A DNA stretch of 64,000 nucleotides, from contig JAJECO010000033.1 of assembly GCA_022822005.1 (NCBI GenBank), positions 1-64,000 on the forward strand, given 5' to 3'. Under the pieces are notes generated by a model. That model saw nothing but the letters and a program-made list of their open reading frames with translations. It was not told the DNA's origin and did not search any database. Shown here one piece after another: positions 54,219-64,000 of the stretch. Made by a program: the position numbers and the translations under genes. The DNA is from Candidatus Poribacteria bacterium. Its GTDB lineage: Bacteria; Poribacteria; WGA-4E; PCPOR2b. Within the stretch, counting starts at the first letter, position 1. Every line of letters begins with the position of its first letter.

Positions 54219-55739
54219 TTAGTCGTCCATCTTCTTTGGTTTCCATTCACGTGCCAAACGCTGGGCTTCGGCAAGTTGAGCGGGAGTCATCTTTTCGGCA
54301 ACTCTATTGCGGTGCTTACGAGCAGACTCAAATTCATGTGCTTGGGAGGCGAGATGATACCATAAATAAGAGGCAACATAATCTTGGGCTACACCCTCGC
54401 CATTTTCATACATCACGCCGAGACGGTACTGAGAACCACTATCACCTTGTTCGGCGGCTTTTTGATACCACTTGAATGCCTCCCCGTAGTCCTGATGAAC
54501 CCCCTCACCTTTGTAATACGCCCAGCCAAGTGCATATTGGGCACCGACATGGTCCTGTTCAGCAGCCTTACGATACCATTTAACCGCCTCACTGTGGCTT
54601 TGCGTAACGCCTGTGCCGAAGCTATACTTCATGCCAAGGCGATACTGTGCTGAGGTATAGTCTTGTTGAGTAGATTTACCGTGCCATTTTCTGCTGCCAT
54701 GATCATGTCTCAAAGCGAGTTCAAACAGAGCATCCGCATCGCCATGTTTTGCGGCTGTGTGATACCATCTGACTGCTTTCTCGTCATCTTGAGGGACACC
54801 CCAACCGTATTCATACAGCTTGGCAAGGCGGAACTGCGCTGTGGGATAATTGCGTTTGACAGCTGCTCGATACCACTCGATTATTCCCTCAATCTCCTGA
54901 GCGACCTCCTCGTAACTACGCGGCAGCCAGTCAAATTGTTTATACCCGGCGAATGTCGAGAAATGGAAAGAAGCTTTGTTATGCCATTTGATTGCGTCCT
55001 CGTTATTCCGAGAGACACCCCAACCATATTCATATCTCAAACTAAGCTCGAACTGGGCAAACGGATCGCCGTTTTCGGCAGCCTTGTGATACCATTTAAC
55101 CGCCTCCTTATCGTCTTGAGGAGTGCCCCACCCATATTGATACATCATGCCAAGCGGAAATTGTGCCTTGGGATAGCCGTGTTCGGCGGCTTTTCTGTAT
55201 AAATCGGTCTTCTCTTCATTGTTCTGGAGGATGTCCGTGCTAAGGGGAAACAGCCGACGCAGTTTATACCGTGCTAGATCAGAACCTTGTTGAGCGGCTT
55301 TGTAGTACCATTTGATTGCTTCTCCCTTGTCTTCAGGCAGCCCCCTACCCTTTTCGTACCATAGCCCAAGGACAAATTGGGCTATAGTATCACCACCCTC
55401 GGCGGCTTTTTTGTATAATGTTGCTGCTTCCTCGTTGCTCTGAGGGACTCCGCTGCCCTTTGCATACATCTGCCCAAGATGAAACTGTGCTTTAGGATTA
55501 CCCTCCTCAGCGAGAGGGCGCAAGTTCTGTAACGCGGTGTCGTAGTCTTCTCGTTCATAGGCATCCACACCTGCCTGATAGTCTGCCCGCGTTAATCCTA
55601 TGGTGAGCAGGCACATTATCAGACCGAGCAGGGTAACTTGCAGGATTGGATGGCACACTATTTGCCCGATATCCGAATGGAATTGGATCTGATGTGAACA
55701 CCCATTCGCAGCCTCAGTTCTCGGCACATCTGCGGTCAT
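54219..55739 (-). CDS. Large Sel1-repeat protein, membrane or exported
   Basis: 506 residues. An unusually long N-terminus (about 45 residues) ends in a hydrophobic stretch (L-L-G-L-I-M-C-L-L-T-I-G) that may be a signal or anchor. About eleven Sel1 repeats (36 residues each) follow, with A-Q-F-x-L-G-x-M-Y-x-x-G-x-G-V; some have diverged (about 155-175 and 250-270). Such proteins scaffold partners or act in stress and envelope signalling. The repeats resemble those of the shorter Sel1 gene at 24962. Confidence 0.85.
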   Translation of the reverse strand: MTADVPRTEAANGCSHQIQFHSDIGQIVCHPILQVTLLGLIMCLLTIGLTRADYQAGVDAYEREDYDTALQNLRPLAEEGNPKAQFHLGQMYAKGSGVPQSNEEAATLYKKAAEGGDTIAQFVLGLWYEKGRGLPEDKGEAIKWYYKAAQQGSDLARYKLRRLFPLSTDILQNNEEKTDLYRKAAEHGYPKAQFPLGMMYQYGWGTPQDDKEAVKWYHKAAENGDPFAQFELSLRYEYGWGVSRNNEDAIKWHNKASFHFSTFAGYKQFDWLPRSYEEVAQEIEGIIEWYRAAVKRNYPTAQFRLAKLYEYGWGVPQDDEKAVRWYHTAAKHGDADALFELALRHDHGSRKWHGKSTQQDYTSAQYRLGMKYSFGTGVTQSHSEAVKWYRKAAEQDHVGAQYALGWAYYKGEGVHQDYGEAFKWYQKAAEQGDSGSQYRLGVMYENGEGVAQDYVASYLWYHLASQAHEFESARKHRNRVAEKMTPAQLAEAQRLAREWKPKKMDD

Positions 55740-55800
55740 CGTGAATCACCTTTCTTTTATATTAATATTGACGCAGGTTAATGCTGAATGATTAATTGTG

Positions 55801-55829
55801 TTGAGCAAATTACCGAAACTGGGTACAAT
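55801..55829 (+). promoter_or_regulatory. Promoter of the enolase-superfamily gene
   Basis: TTGAGC (55801-55806), 17-base spacer, TACAAT (55824-55829). It lies 66 bases before ATG 55896, which has a GGAGGGG ribosome site. Confidence 0.6.
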
Positions 55830-55895
55830 AAAAAATATACCACGACGGATAAATTGAGTCAATTTAATTATCGAAGTTATATTGGAGGGGGCTCG

Positions 55896-57053
55896 ATGAA
55901 GATTACGGATATAAAGGCATTTCCGGTACGGGTGGGTGGAACCCAGCTTGTGGTGAAAGTGGAAACCGATGCGGGCATTTATGGAGTGGGTGAGGCTGGT
56001 ATACCGAGCCGCGCCTTGGCTGTGGTTGGGGCGATTCGGCATTATCGTGAATTTCTGCTCGGACAAGACCCGATGCGTATCGGTGCGTTGTGGCAGGAGA
56101 TGTATCGGAGCCAGTATTTCGAGGGTGGACGTATCCTCACCGCTGCGATTGCTGCGATCGATATCGCGCTGCATGACATTGCCGGTAAAGCTTTGGGGGT
56201 TCCGGTTTATCAGTTGCTTGGTGGAAAACAGCGGGACTATGTCCCCTGCTTTGCAACAACGCATGCCCAATCGGCGGAGCAGCTGATCGCCGATGCCAAT
56301 TTACTAATCGAAAATGGGTGGAATGTCATCCGCACATGGATAGCGCGGGGGGCACAGGGACCCAATCAGGATATTTTTGAGCCCCGCGAGTCAATTGCAC
56401 TGACTGCGACGTGGTTGACACAGGTGCGGGAGGCAATTGGTCCTGAACCTGTCCTCGGCGTTGACTACCACCACCGTCTCAGTGTGGCGGAAGCCGCTTC
56501 ATTCTGTCATCGGATGCCTCCCGGAACGCTTGACTTTTTGGAGGAACCGATCCGCGATGAGACGCCGGAGGCGTATGAATCGTTGCGGACGATGGTGGAT
56601 GTGCCGTTCGCCATTGGGGAGGAAATTTCGAGCAAGTGGGATTTTCTGCCTTATATTGAACGGGGTATCACCAATTTTGTTCGGCTTGATGTTTGTAATG
56701 TCGGGGGCCTGACGGAAGCGATGAAGGTCGCCAGTCTGGCGGAGTCCCACTACATTGACCTCATGCCACATAACCCCTTGGGAACAATATGTACTGCGGC
56801 GACGATTCACTTGGCGGCGGCGGTGCCCAATTTTGCGTGGCTGGAGATAAGGGAATCACCTACGGAACGGACGGGACGGTATGATGGCGACCTGTTCCCC
56901 GTCCAACCCCAGCCTGAAGGTTCGCGGTTTCCGGTTCCTGAGTTGCCGGGACTTGGAGTTGAGTTCAATGAGGAGTTTGCGCTTGCAAATCCTGCGGAGG
57001 TTGGGCAGGGACCTTTCCTCCGCAGGCGCGATGGATCGGTGACCAATGCATAG
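55896..57053 (+). CDS. Enolase-superfamily dehydratase (galactonate/mannonate dehydratase-like)
   Basis: 385 residues from ATG 55896. Mandelate racemase/muconate lactonizing enzyme fold. Metal ligands are D190, E216 (L-D-F-L-E-E-P) and E242 (G-E-E-I-S). The D190-Y-H192 element and late P-H292-N-P-L-G match acid-sugar dehydratases; the KxK pair of mandelate racemase is absent (an R-x-W occurs there). A sugar acid such as galactonate, mannonate or gluconate is the probable substrate. It stands alone, followed by a repeat-rich gap. Confidence 0.85.
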   Translation: MKITDIKAFPVRVGGTQLVVKVETDAGIYGVGEAGIPSRALAVVGAIRHYREFLLGQDPMRIGALWQEMYRSQYFEGGRILTAAIAAIDIALHDIAGKALGVPVYQLLGGKQRDYVPCFATTHAQSAEQLIADANLLIENGWNVIRTWIARGAQGPNQDIFEPRESIALTATWLTQVREAIGPEPVLGVDYHHRLSVAEAASFCHRMPPGTLDFLEEPIRDETPEAYESLRTMVDVPFAIGEEISSKWDFLPYIERGITNFVRLDVCNVGGLTEAMKVASLAESHYIDLMPHNPLGTICTAATIHLAAAVPNFAWLEIRESPTERTGRYDGDLFPVQPQPEGSRFPVPELPGLGVEFNEEFALANPAEVGQGPFLRRRDGSVTNA

Positions 57054-57568
57054 CAGGATTTACCACTTCAGTTGGGAATCGGAAGTCCCTCCTACCCAAC
57101 CAACCGTCAGCGGGGCATCTTGCCCCGCAACTGCGTAAGTCCTACATAAGTCATTGATTCGCTCAGATTTACTGGTTAGGGTGTGATAGAATAATTCAAG
57201 TTGCTGCCTATCGCCCTGTTGAGACAAATAATGAAAGTGAGCAGGTGAGAGAGTGAGAAAGCGAGTAACGACAAAGACCTCGGTTTCTCCTTTTCCTCAT
57301 CTCAGTTTTAACACCGATCGCCCTGTCCCAATCACATCGGGGAACGCTCCCGATAGCTCGAGAACAAGTCGGGAGATTCCAAGCAACTGGGGCTATAAAA
57401 TGAGTGTGCAAACAACGTTTATAGATTGCATCGTTCCTAATCCGATATAGTGTTAGGTTTCACTCTATTTGTGAGATTCTGAGTAGAATCGCCTCCGCAA
57501 TCTAAGTGTAATGCTTGATATGTCTTATAGATCCCGTTCAACCCAACCTACGTGAAGAAAGGATCATT
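57054..57568. repeat. 515-bp gap with dispersed repeats
   Basis: Bases 57110-57128 are the exact reverse complement of 3073-3091 (gcggggc arms). At 57347-57375, ctcccga/tcgggag arms enclose a 15-base loop. The frames here do not look like genes. The last 20 bases contain the AAAGGA site of the next gene. Confidence 0.6.
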
Positions 57569-58435
57569 ATGAACACTACTCCAATTTTACCGGGTGAGCC
57601 GTTTAGTGAGGAAAAAACACAACAGATTGCCAAACAGTTTCATCGTGATGGGTTTGTGCACATCCCCGGTGTGTTGACGGCTGAGGAAATCACCGCGCTA
57701 CGCGACACAACCGATAGGCTCTTTGCGGATGACTCTCTCGCCGAAAGAACGAATCCTCACCTCGCTGACACGAGATATATTCAGGTGAAACCGCATGATG
57801 AATCGGGAGAGGAACTTCCGTTCATTTTGCGGAATACAATCGAGCTTGATCCAATCTTTCGGGAGATGCTCGTTCGAGAGCCGATTCTCAGTTTAGCTGA
57901 GGCTATCGTAGGCGAAGGCTGTAAATTCTGCGGTCAAAATGTACTGCGAAACCTACCCGGTCTGTCAATTGAACGGTGGCATGTCGATGGCGGCGTTCAC
58001 TTCCCACTTCCCGAAGAGGTGCCCCGCTTCGATCCCCGTATTCAAATGCAGGTTCTGTGGATCACCGTCCAGATGGCGTTGACAGACATTGACACCATCG
58101 ATCAAGGACCCACGCAGTATGTTGCTGGCAGTCACTATTCGGGTCGCAGCCCAAACGATCAGGATCACCCTGAATTTGAAGGACGTGGTCCCACATCAAT
58201 TTTATGTAAGGCAGGGGACATCTATTTCCAAGACCCTCAGTGCTGGCACCGCGGTGCGCCCAACCGATCGAATCGCACACGTTATATCCTACAGTCCCAG
58301 TACGCTGCTCGATGGGCATATTGGCGTTTCAACTTGTGCAATCAGGTCCCCGTACCCGAAGACTATTTGCAAACTGCCGATGATCGCCTGTTGAGCCTAC
58401 TCGGTCGGAGCCGTCCGGATAGTAGCCACAATTGA
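57569..58435 (+). CDS. Phytanoyl-CoA dioxygenase family protein
   Basis: 288 residues from ATG 57569 with an AAAGGA site. Iron ligands are H138-x-D140 (R-W-H-V-D) and H227 (W-H-R-G), with R238 for 2-oxoglutarate. It differs strongly from the PhyH protein at 43332, so the two are separate lineages within the window. The substrate is unknown; halogenase or hydroxylase activity on a small acid or lipid are both open. Confidence 0.9.
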   Translation: MNTTPILPGEPFSEEKTQQIAKQFHRDGFVHIPGVLTAEEITALRDTTDRLFADDSLAERTNPHLADTRYIQVKPHDESGEELPFILRNTIELDPIFREMLVREPILSLAEAIVGEGCKFCGQNVLRNLPGLSIERWHVDGGVHFPLPEEVPRFDPRIQMQVLWITVQMALTDIDTIDQGPTQYVAGSHYSGRSPNDQDHPEFEGRGPTSILCKAGDIYFQDPQCWHRGAPNRSNRTRYILQSQYAARWAYWRFNLCNQVPVPEDYLQTADDRLLSLLGRSRPDSSHN

Positions 58436-58489
58436 TTGTTCTCGGTGCGGTCGAAATACTTTAGATAGCTGAAAGGAAGATACAAATCC

Positions 58490-61400
58490 ATGAAAACGAA
58501 AGCAACAATAATCGCCAGTCTAACTCTAATCATGCTGAATGTTGTGTGGGGTGCGTTCGGTCAGGAGGGAGTGACTGTTGTACCCGAAATCTTCCTGAGA
58601 GGCTACGATCCCATCACCGTCTTTCTACCTGAAACCGTTGCACAGAATGCCGGAGAACCGGCGGATGATCCTGGCGAACTGCTTCAAATTGTGCCAGAAC
58701 ACCCCGGCGAGTACCGATGGCTGGACAGCAAAACCCTACAGTTCCTCCCCACCGTGCGTTGGCCCCCCTTGCGACGTTTCACATTAACTGTCAGCGGTGT
58801 GACGCACACGCTGGTCACCTTGATGGCAGCCCCAACAAACATCTCGCCCTCCAGTGGTAGTCGAGAACTTGAACCGATCCAGGAAATACTATTGTCCTTT
58901 GCGGATTCGATAGATGTTGACGCGTTGAGCGCGATGCTTCATTTCGAAGTGCGCCAAGTGCCTGGGCACGGGCTTAGCAATGCCAGCAAAGTACCGGTGT
59001 CTGTACACATGACAAGGGCGGATTTCAGCGTAAAAGAGATTGAGCGCAAGACGATTCGAGATGCCGTCCAATACCAGATTACCTTTAACACTCCCATTCC
59101 TTATGGCAGAGTGCTCACGATGACACTTCAGCTTTCACTGGATGATCGCCTAAAGGGAGCACTCATTCGGCACACTTTTGCGACCCAGACTACCTTTAGA
59201 CTGACCGGCATCGGTTGTGGGCACGTCGTCTTTCCCGTTGCCGCCAAAGGTAGTGTCTATCCGATAGACCAACCACTCCAAGGCGGGTCGGGTGGAGAGC
59301 CACTTTTTCTTGAATTTAGCCATGAGTTGGGGGCGATTTCGATGCCGACAGTGAAGCAATTGGTGCGATTTGAGCCCGCCGTGAGGAACTTTCGTTTTGA
59401 GGTTTCTGGGAGACGCCTAAATCTCCACTTTAGTCCAGAAAGGGACCAAACATATCGATTAACACTTCAAGAAACCGATGTAGCGGACAGAAACGGCAGA
59501 AACTTGTTAACTCTTGGGGATACCTCCCTCTATTTTTACTACACACATGCCGACTCATATCTGGAGTGGCGGCAGAGCAGAGGAATCCTCGAACGCTACG
59601 GTGTGCAGAAAATTCCAATGGAAGGACGTGGTGAAGAACAGGTTGATCTCCGAATTTATAAACTGGATCCGCTTGATCGGAATTTTTGGCCCTACCCGGA
59701 CAAGCCTGTGGGAGTCGATGAAGAAGCACGTCCACCCGGACCCGGCGAAGAGCCCAGGTTTGCTACAAATATACCAAAACACATCCAGCTTCTTGGCAGT
59801 CCAATCGTCTCCCGGCTAATCCCTTTGCCCATGAAAGATCGAGCGGGCAGCCTCCGATTCGGTCTCGACTTGAAACCGTTACTGACGAAAATTGCCGGTG
59901 AAGATCAACCGGGGACATACCTCATCGGTTACCGCACGATAGGCAGCAGCACCCAGCGAGCTTACGCTCGTATTCAGGTAACTGATTTGAGTCTCAGCAC
60001 GGTCGAGGAGGATTCAGCGGTTCACTTTGTAGTGACCTCCCTACGTACTGGCGCGCCTGTGGTTGGGGCAAAGGTTCTCGTGGAAGGACGATATCATAGG
60101 GATCCGCGGGAAGTGTGGAAGCCAATTATTTCAGGTGTCACTGACAGCACAGGACAGTACCGCTATGTGCATACAGCGAAGCTTGAAGCCTATCTGCACC
60201 GCATCGTGATCAGTCACCAGGGGGATGTGTTGACAGTCAATCCTGCCAAACCGCCTCCACATTTTCTGGATAATCACTGGTATGGATCCCGTAGGGGGTG
60301 GCTTGCTTGGTTAAGGAGAGATCCCCAGCAAGTGAAAGACAAGTTGGTACGAAAGGCGCATATCTTCACAGAACGCCCGATGTATCGTCCAGAAGATCCC
60401 GTCCACATCAAGGGGTATCTACGTTTGCGAGAAAAAGGAGACCTCAAATATGAGGGCGATCGCGTTAGAAGTCTGGTGGTGGAAGGACCGAGAGATAAGA
60501 AGTGGACATATCCGCTCACCCTGACTGAACTCGGCAGTTTTTATCACAAATTTGATGAGAAAGAGGTGCCCACAGGATACTATCAGGCAAGCATCTTCGA
60601 TAATGTCGATCAGGAACGTCTTGCCTCTGTGGATTTCGAGAAAGAGAGTTATCGTATCCCGCGCTTTGAAGTTCAACTGTTTGGACCAGACACGGTTCCG
60701 ACGGATAGAGAATTCACACTGACGATGACCGCTGATTATTATGCGGGCGGTAGAGTGGTCGGTCAGGACGTGGGTTGGGATGTTGCGCAATTTCCTCATA
60801 CCTTTGAAACTCCGGACGAATATCTCGGTTTTCTGTTTTCAACAGATAAGCGCTTTAGCGACGACACCCCGCTCCGCAGAACAGGCAGCTCTAAGCAAGA
60901 GATCACGGACGATAACGGGTCCGCAACGCTGGAGCTGAACCCTGCCTTGGATCCAGATGGTAGACCGCGCCGCTACGTAGTGCACGCGACAGTACGAGGG
61001 GCTGATGAGCAAACAGTCACGGCTTCAAAGCGGATAGCAGCGGTTCCCGCTTTCATTCTGGGATTGAAACTGGAAAGATTTCTCAAAGATACAATGATTA
61101 TCAATCCAGAAGTGTTGGTGCTGGATCACGAAGCTAAACCGCTGGAAGGGTTGGAATTCCACCTGCGTCTGATGCACCGTCAGTGGCATTCTTACCTCAA
61201 GGAGAGCGATTTCACCACCGGAAAGGCGGAGTACGTAACCGACGTAGTAGATGTTCCCCTGATTCAACAAACTTTGGTTTCAACCGCTGGACCGATGGGG
61301 CTATCATACCCTGTCGAAGCCGCAGGCGTTTACGTCGTTGAAATTGAGGCCCAAGACCGTCTCGGCAGACGGCAGAGCGTATCGGCTGATCTTTATGTGG

Positions 61401-64000
61401 CGGGCGATACCCCCGTGGCATGGGAGAAACCTAAAGCGAACGTCTTTGAGACAGCGCCCGACAAAACCGCATACGATCCGGGCGAGATTGCCCATCTGTT
61501 CCTGAAGAGTCCGTTTCAGCAGGCACATGCCCTGATGATCGTGGAAGGACCGAAAGCCAATCAGTACCATTGGGTCCATATCGAAAATGGGCAGGGGGTT
61601 TTCCCACTTCCAGTTACCGGAGACATGACACCACGTGTCCCGGTCCATGCACTGCTGTTGCGGGGGCGACTCAAGGGGATGGAGATGCATGATAGAAGCA
61701 CAGTTGATGCTGCCAAACCGATTACAATGGCGAGCACCGCTTGGATTCAGGTCAACCCACGAGACAATCAGCTTAAGGTAGAATTAGAGCATCCTGCACA
61801 GAGCCTCCCCGGCGTATCCATGCCAATGACAATTAAACTCAGCGATCCTGATGGAAACCCATTAGACGGTGAAGTCACCCTCTGGTTGGTAGATCGGGCG
61901 GTCCTTGCCCTTGGTCGAGAGGAACAGCTTGATCCCGTCCCCTCCTTCATCGACGAGGTGAAAGCGCATCTCCGGATACGCGACACCCGAAACGAGGTCG
62001 TCGGAGATATGACCGTAAACGACACCCCCGGTGGGGATGGAATACTTGTACGGTATGCCATGGAGGAGGCACTGTTTGATAAGGTAACGGTACGGAAAAA
62101 CTTCCAGCCCGTTCCCTATTATAATCCTGCCGTGCGGGTGACCGATGGCATTGCAACGCTTGCCATTGACCTACCCGATAATCTGACGAACTTTGCTGTG
62201 CGAGCGGTGGCGACCGATGGCGCTGCACGTTTCGGTTATGCCAAATCCGTCCTCTCCATTCGTCTGCCGTTAATCGTTCAATCTGCGCTGCCACGCTTTG
62301 TACGTCCGGGTGACAGCTTAGTCGCTGGCGGTATCGGTCGTATCGTTGAGGGCGAAGGTGGACCGGGACAGGTCGAGGTTCAGGTGGAAGGATTACAGGT
62401 AGACGGTGAGATGCGTCGCGCGGTAAACTGGGTGAAAGATCAGCCCGAACAACTTTACTTCCCGATGCAGGTTGGGACGTCCGCTTCCCCTGATGGCGAA
62501 GCCAGTCAGGTGAAGATTCAGCTCGCTGTCAAGCGGGAGATCGATGGCGCAACGGACGCGTTTGAAGTAACACTTCCAGTCAAGACTGACCGCGAGAAGC
62601 GTCGGTTGGAAACCTTTGTACAGGTGAAACCGGAGGAAACAATCTCCTTCCCGTCCTTCGAGGAAGAGCCCAGACCGGGAACGGTTCGCCAATCTGTGCT
62701 GTTGACTTATCAACCCGCGTTGGTGAAGATGTTATCGGGACTCGATTACTTGGAGCGTTACCCGTATCACTGCACCGAACAGCGTATCAGCCAGTTGATG
62801 CCGGAGTTGGCACTCAAAGACCTGCTCGACCAGATCGATCGGGGGGATCGTGCGGAAGCAATTAATTTATCAATGCGAGAGAGTTTTACCTATCTGGAGA
62901 GCGTACTCCAGCCGGACGGGCTTTATAGCTATTGGCCCGGTTCCGATAGTTATGTCAGCTTAACTGCCTATGTAGTAGAGTTTCTGCTGATGGCGAAGGC
63001 GCAGGGGTACGAATTTAACCAAATTCTCTTAGAGCGGGGGCTTCATGCACTGCGGGCATCCCTGCGCTCAGATTATAGCAATTTTATTGATGGTGAATCC
63101 CATGTTGAGCGTGCCGAGGCACTCCACGCTTTAGCCATGGCAGGTGACTTCCAAGATACCTACGCGCATGACCTACTTGCTCGTGCTTTGACGATGGACC
63201 TCTACAGTGAGGCTAAGGTCCTATACGCCTTTCTCCGGGAGGCATCAGAGGAGACCGAGGCGATTAACCGGATCCGTGCCGATCTATCAAAAAGCTTGAT
63301 CTTCGCACTCCACAACGGCGAGGAAGTCTATCAAGGGCTACAGTATCGGGCGAGAAGCTGGGGTGGGTTAATCAACTCCAGCGAAATTAAGACCCTCGCG
63401 AGCGTCGTCAGATCACTCTACACCGCTTCCCCGCAAGAGCCGAGAACACAACTGCTGATTAACGAGTTGATTGCCCGTGGAGACAAAAACGGTTGGGGAA
63501 GCACCAATGCCAATGCCGCCGCACTGCTTGCTTTGGGTGAAGTATTTCAACTGCAAGAACCGCTCGCACAGAGCCATCAATTACTGCTGCGGTTTGGGGA
63601 AGAATCTGTAGAACTTGATACCGCTGGCAAGAGTATAAGTCAGTATGAAACCGTTACTTCTAATCCCGGTGATGTGCGATGGAAAGCGGGACCCACCGAT
63701 ACACTACCCCACGTACGATTAACCGTAGATTATGTGCCAGCAGCCCCCGGCGATCAGGTCACCGAAAAAAACGGAGGATTTGTTGTCGAACGGCGGATCC
63801 AGGTTATTCAGGGCGAAAATGAACCACCTGTCGTACGCCCTGTTAAGGCGGGCGATGCCATCGAACTGGAGCTGGGAACTATTGTCGAGGAACATATCCG
63901 TGTAGTAAACCCGGAAGAGCGGCATTATGTCGCAGTGGCTGCACCGTTTGCCGCTGGTTTTGAGCCGATGAATCCGAATCTCGCTACGGCTCCAAAGACA
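58490..64000 (+). CDS. Bacterial alpha-2-macroglobulin (3' partial)
   Basis: The plus frame is open from ATG 58490 to the window edge (1837 residues seen). A Sec signal covers about 1-24 (no lipobox cysteine). The MG domains and bait region lead to the thioester at C1428-T-E-Q1431, then a helical thioester-domain region. Such proteins trap proteases in the periplasm; usual partners (PBP1C, pbpC) may lie off the edge. The gene is full of carbohydrate-like repeats of beta strands, and the end is cut off here. Confidence 0.88.
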   Translation, partial: MKTKATIIASLTLIMLNVVWGAFGQEGVTVVPEIFLRGYDPITVFLPETVAQNAGEPADDPGELLQIVPEHPGEYRWLDSKTLQFLPTVRWPPLRRFTLTVSGVTHTLVTLMAAPTNISPSSGSRELEPIQEILLSFADSIDVDALSAMLHFEVRQVPGHGLSNASKVPVSVHMTRADFSVKEIERKTIRDAVQYQITFNTPIPYGRVLTMTLQLSLDDRLKGALIRHTFATQTTFRLTGIGCGHVVFPVAAKGSVYPIDQPLQGGSGGEPLFLEFSHELGAISMPTVKQLVRFEPAVRNFRFEVSGRRLNLHFSPERDQTYRLTLQETDVADRNGRNLLTLGDTSLYFYYTHADSYLEWRQSRGILERYGVQKIPMEGRGEEQVDLRIYKLDPLDRNFWPYPDKPVGVDEEARPPGPGEEPRFATNIPKHIQLLGSPIVSRLIPLPMKDRAGSLRFGLDLKPLLTKIAGEDQPGTYLIGYRTIGSSTQRAYARIQVTDLSLSTVEEDSAVHFVVTSLRTGAPVVGAKVLVEGRYHRDPREVWKPIISGVTDSTGQYRYVHTAKLEAYLHRIVISHQGDVLTVNPAKPPPHFLDNHWYGSRRGWLAWLRRDPQQVKDKLVRKAHIFTERPMYRPEDPVHIKGYLRLREKGDLKYEGDRVRSLVVEGPRDKKWTYPLTLTELGSFYHKFDEKEVPTGYYQASIFDNVDQERLASVDFEKESYRIPRFEVQLFGPDTVPTDREFTLTMTADYYAGGRVVGQDVGWDVAQFPHTFETPDEYLGFLFSTDKRFSDDTPLRRTGSSKQEITDDNGSATLELNPALDPDGRPRRYVVHATVRGADEQTVTASKRIAAVPAFILGLKLERFLKDTMIINPEVLVLDHEAKPLEGLEFHLRLMHRQWHSYLKESDFTTGKAEYVTDVVDVPLIQQTLVSTAGPMGLSYPVEAAGVYVVEIEAQDRLGRRQSVSADLYVAGDTPVAWEKPKANVFETAPDKTAYDPGEIAHLFLKSPFQQAHALMIVEGPKANQYHWVHIENGQGVFPLPVTGDMTPRVPVHALLLRGRLKGMEMHDRSTVDAAKPITMASTAWIQVNPRDNQLKVELEHPAQSLPGVSMPMTIKLSDPDGNPLDGEVTLWLVDRAVLALGREEQLDPVPSFIDEVKAHLRIRDTRNEVVGDMTVNDTPGGDGILVRYAMEEALFDKVTVRKNFQPVPYYNPAVRVTDGIATLAIDLPDNLTNFAVRAVATDGAARFGYAKSVLSIRLPLIVQSALPRFVRPGDSLVAGGIGRIVEGEGGPGQVEVQVEGLQVDGEMRRAVNWVKDQPEQLYFPMQVGTSASPDGEASQVKIQLAVKREIDGATDAFEVTLPVKTDREKRRLETFVQVKPEETISFPSFEEEPRPGTVRQSVLLTYQPALVKMLSGLDYLERYPYHCTEQRISQLMPELALKDLLDQIDRGDRAEAINLSMRESFTYLESVLQPDGLYSYWPGSDSYVSLTAYVVEFLLMAKAQGYEFNQILLERGLHALRASLRSDYSNFIDGESHVERAEALHALAMAGDFQDTYAHDLLARALTMDLYSEAKVLYAFLREASEETEAINRIRADLSKSLIFALHNGEEVYQGLQYRARSWGGLINSSEIKTLASVVRSLYTASPQEPRTQLLINELIARGDKNGWGSTNANAAALLALGEVFQLQEPLAQSHQLLLRFGEESVELDTAGKSISQYETVTSNPGDVRWKAGPTDTLPHVRLTVDYVPAAPGDQVTEKNGGFVVERRIQVIQGENEPPVVRPVKAGDAIELELGTIVEEHIRVVNPEERHYVAVAAPFAAGFEPMNPNLATAPKT

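Overview
The window looks like one contig of a bacterial chromosome with mixed G+C (about 50-60% in most genes, clearly lower in a few). The gene content resembles that of Candidatus Poribacteria or a similar uncultured marine lineage. It has several phytanoyl-CoA dioxygenase-like proteins, a neutral-ceramidase-like protein, sugar phosphate isomerase/glycosidase genes, an enolase-superfamily enzyme, mosaic secreted proteins with dockerin-like, LRR and Ig-like modules, Sel1-repeat proteins, and many short dispersed palindromic repeats. This placement is inference from gene content; no 16S rRNA gene is present.

Left part (1-6.7 kb): the N-terminal part of a large secreted metallopeptidase (minus strand, continues off the left edge), an orphan DUF433 gene, a lysine 2,3-aminomutase-type radical SAM enzyme, a cyclophilin, argD, and a small four-cysteine protein. 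At 7.0-11.9 kb a plus-strand run encodes a probable alpha/alpha-barrel protein, a GH5-like hydrolase, a sugar phosphate isomerase and RsgA. At 11.9-18.6 kb a minus-strand block contains the ispE / tRNA-Gln / rplY(ctc) / pth neighbourhood, together with an amidase, a GerMN lipoprotein and two other lipoproteins. A ceramidase-like gene and a lone leuC follow.

Centre (21.8-34.5 kb): a three-gene minus-strand cassette (Sel1-repeat protein, PD-(D/E)XK nuclease fused to coiled coils and four membrane helices, VWA-like lipoprotein) lies directly behind thiO-thiS-thiG. Two of its genes are visibly AT-rich compared with their neighbours. It is my best candidate for an undescribed system. Then come rpsA and the methyl-cycle genes metK-ahcY-(small membrane protein)-pfkB, preceded by a long leader able to fold into several stems.

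Right part (34.5-64 kb): a lactonase-like beta-propeller, a zinc alcohol dehydrogenase with a 20-bp palindrome upstream, two tandem Rieske-plus-helical proteins, ATP sulfurylase, a phytanoyl-CoA dioxygenase, modABC, and a minus-strand operon of ggt-hemY-pentaheme cytochrome-tiny ORFs-solute-binding protein. These are followed by a zinc-less dehydrogenase, a large Sel1 protein, a galactonate-dehydratase-like enzyme, a second phytanoyl-CoA dioxygenase, and a bacterial alpha-2-macroglobulin that runs off the right edge. I saw no CRISPR array, rRNA gene or insertion sequence.
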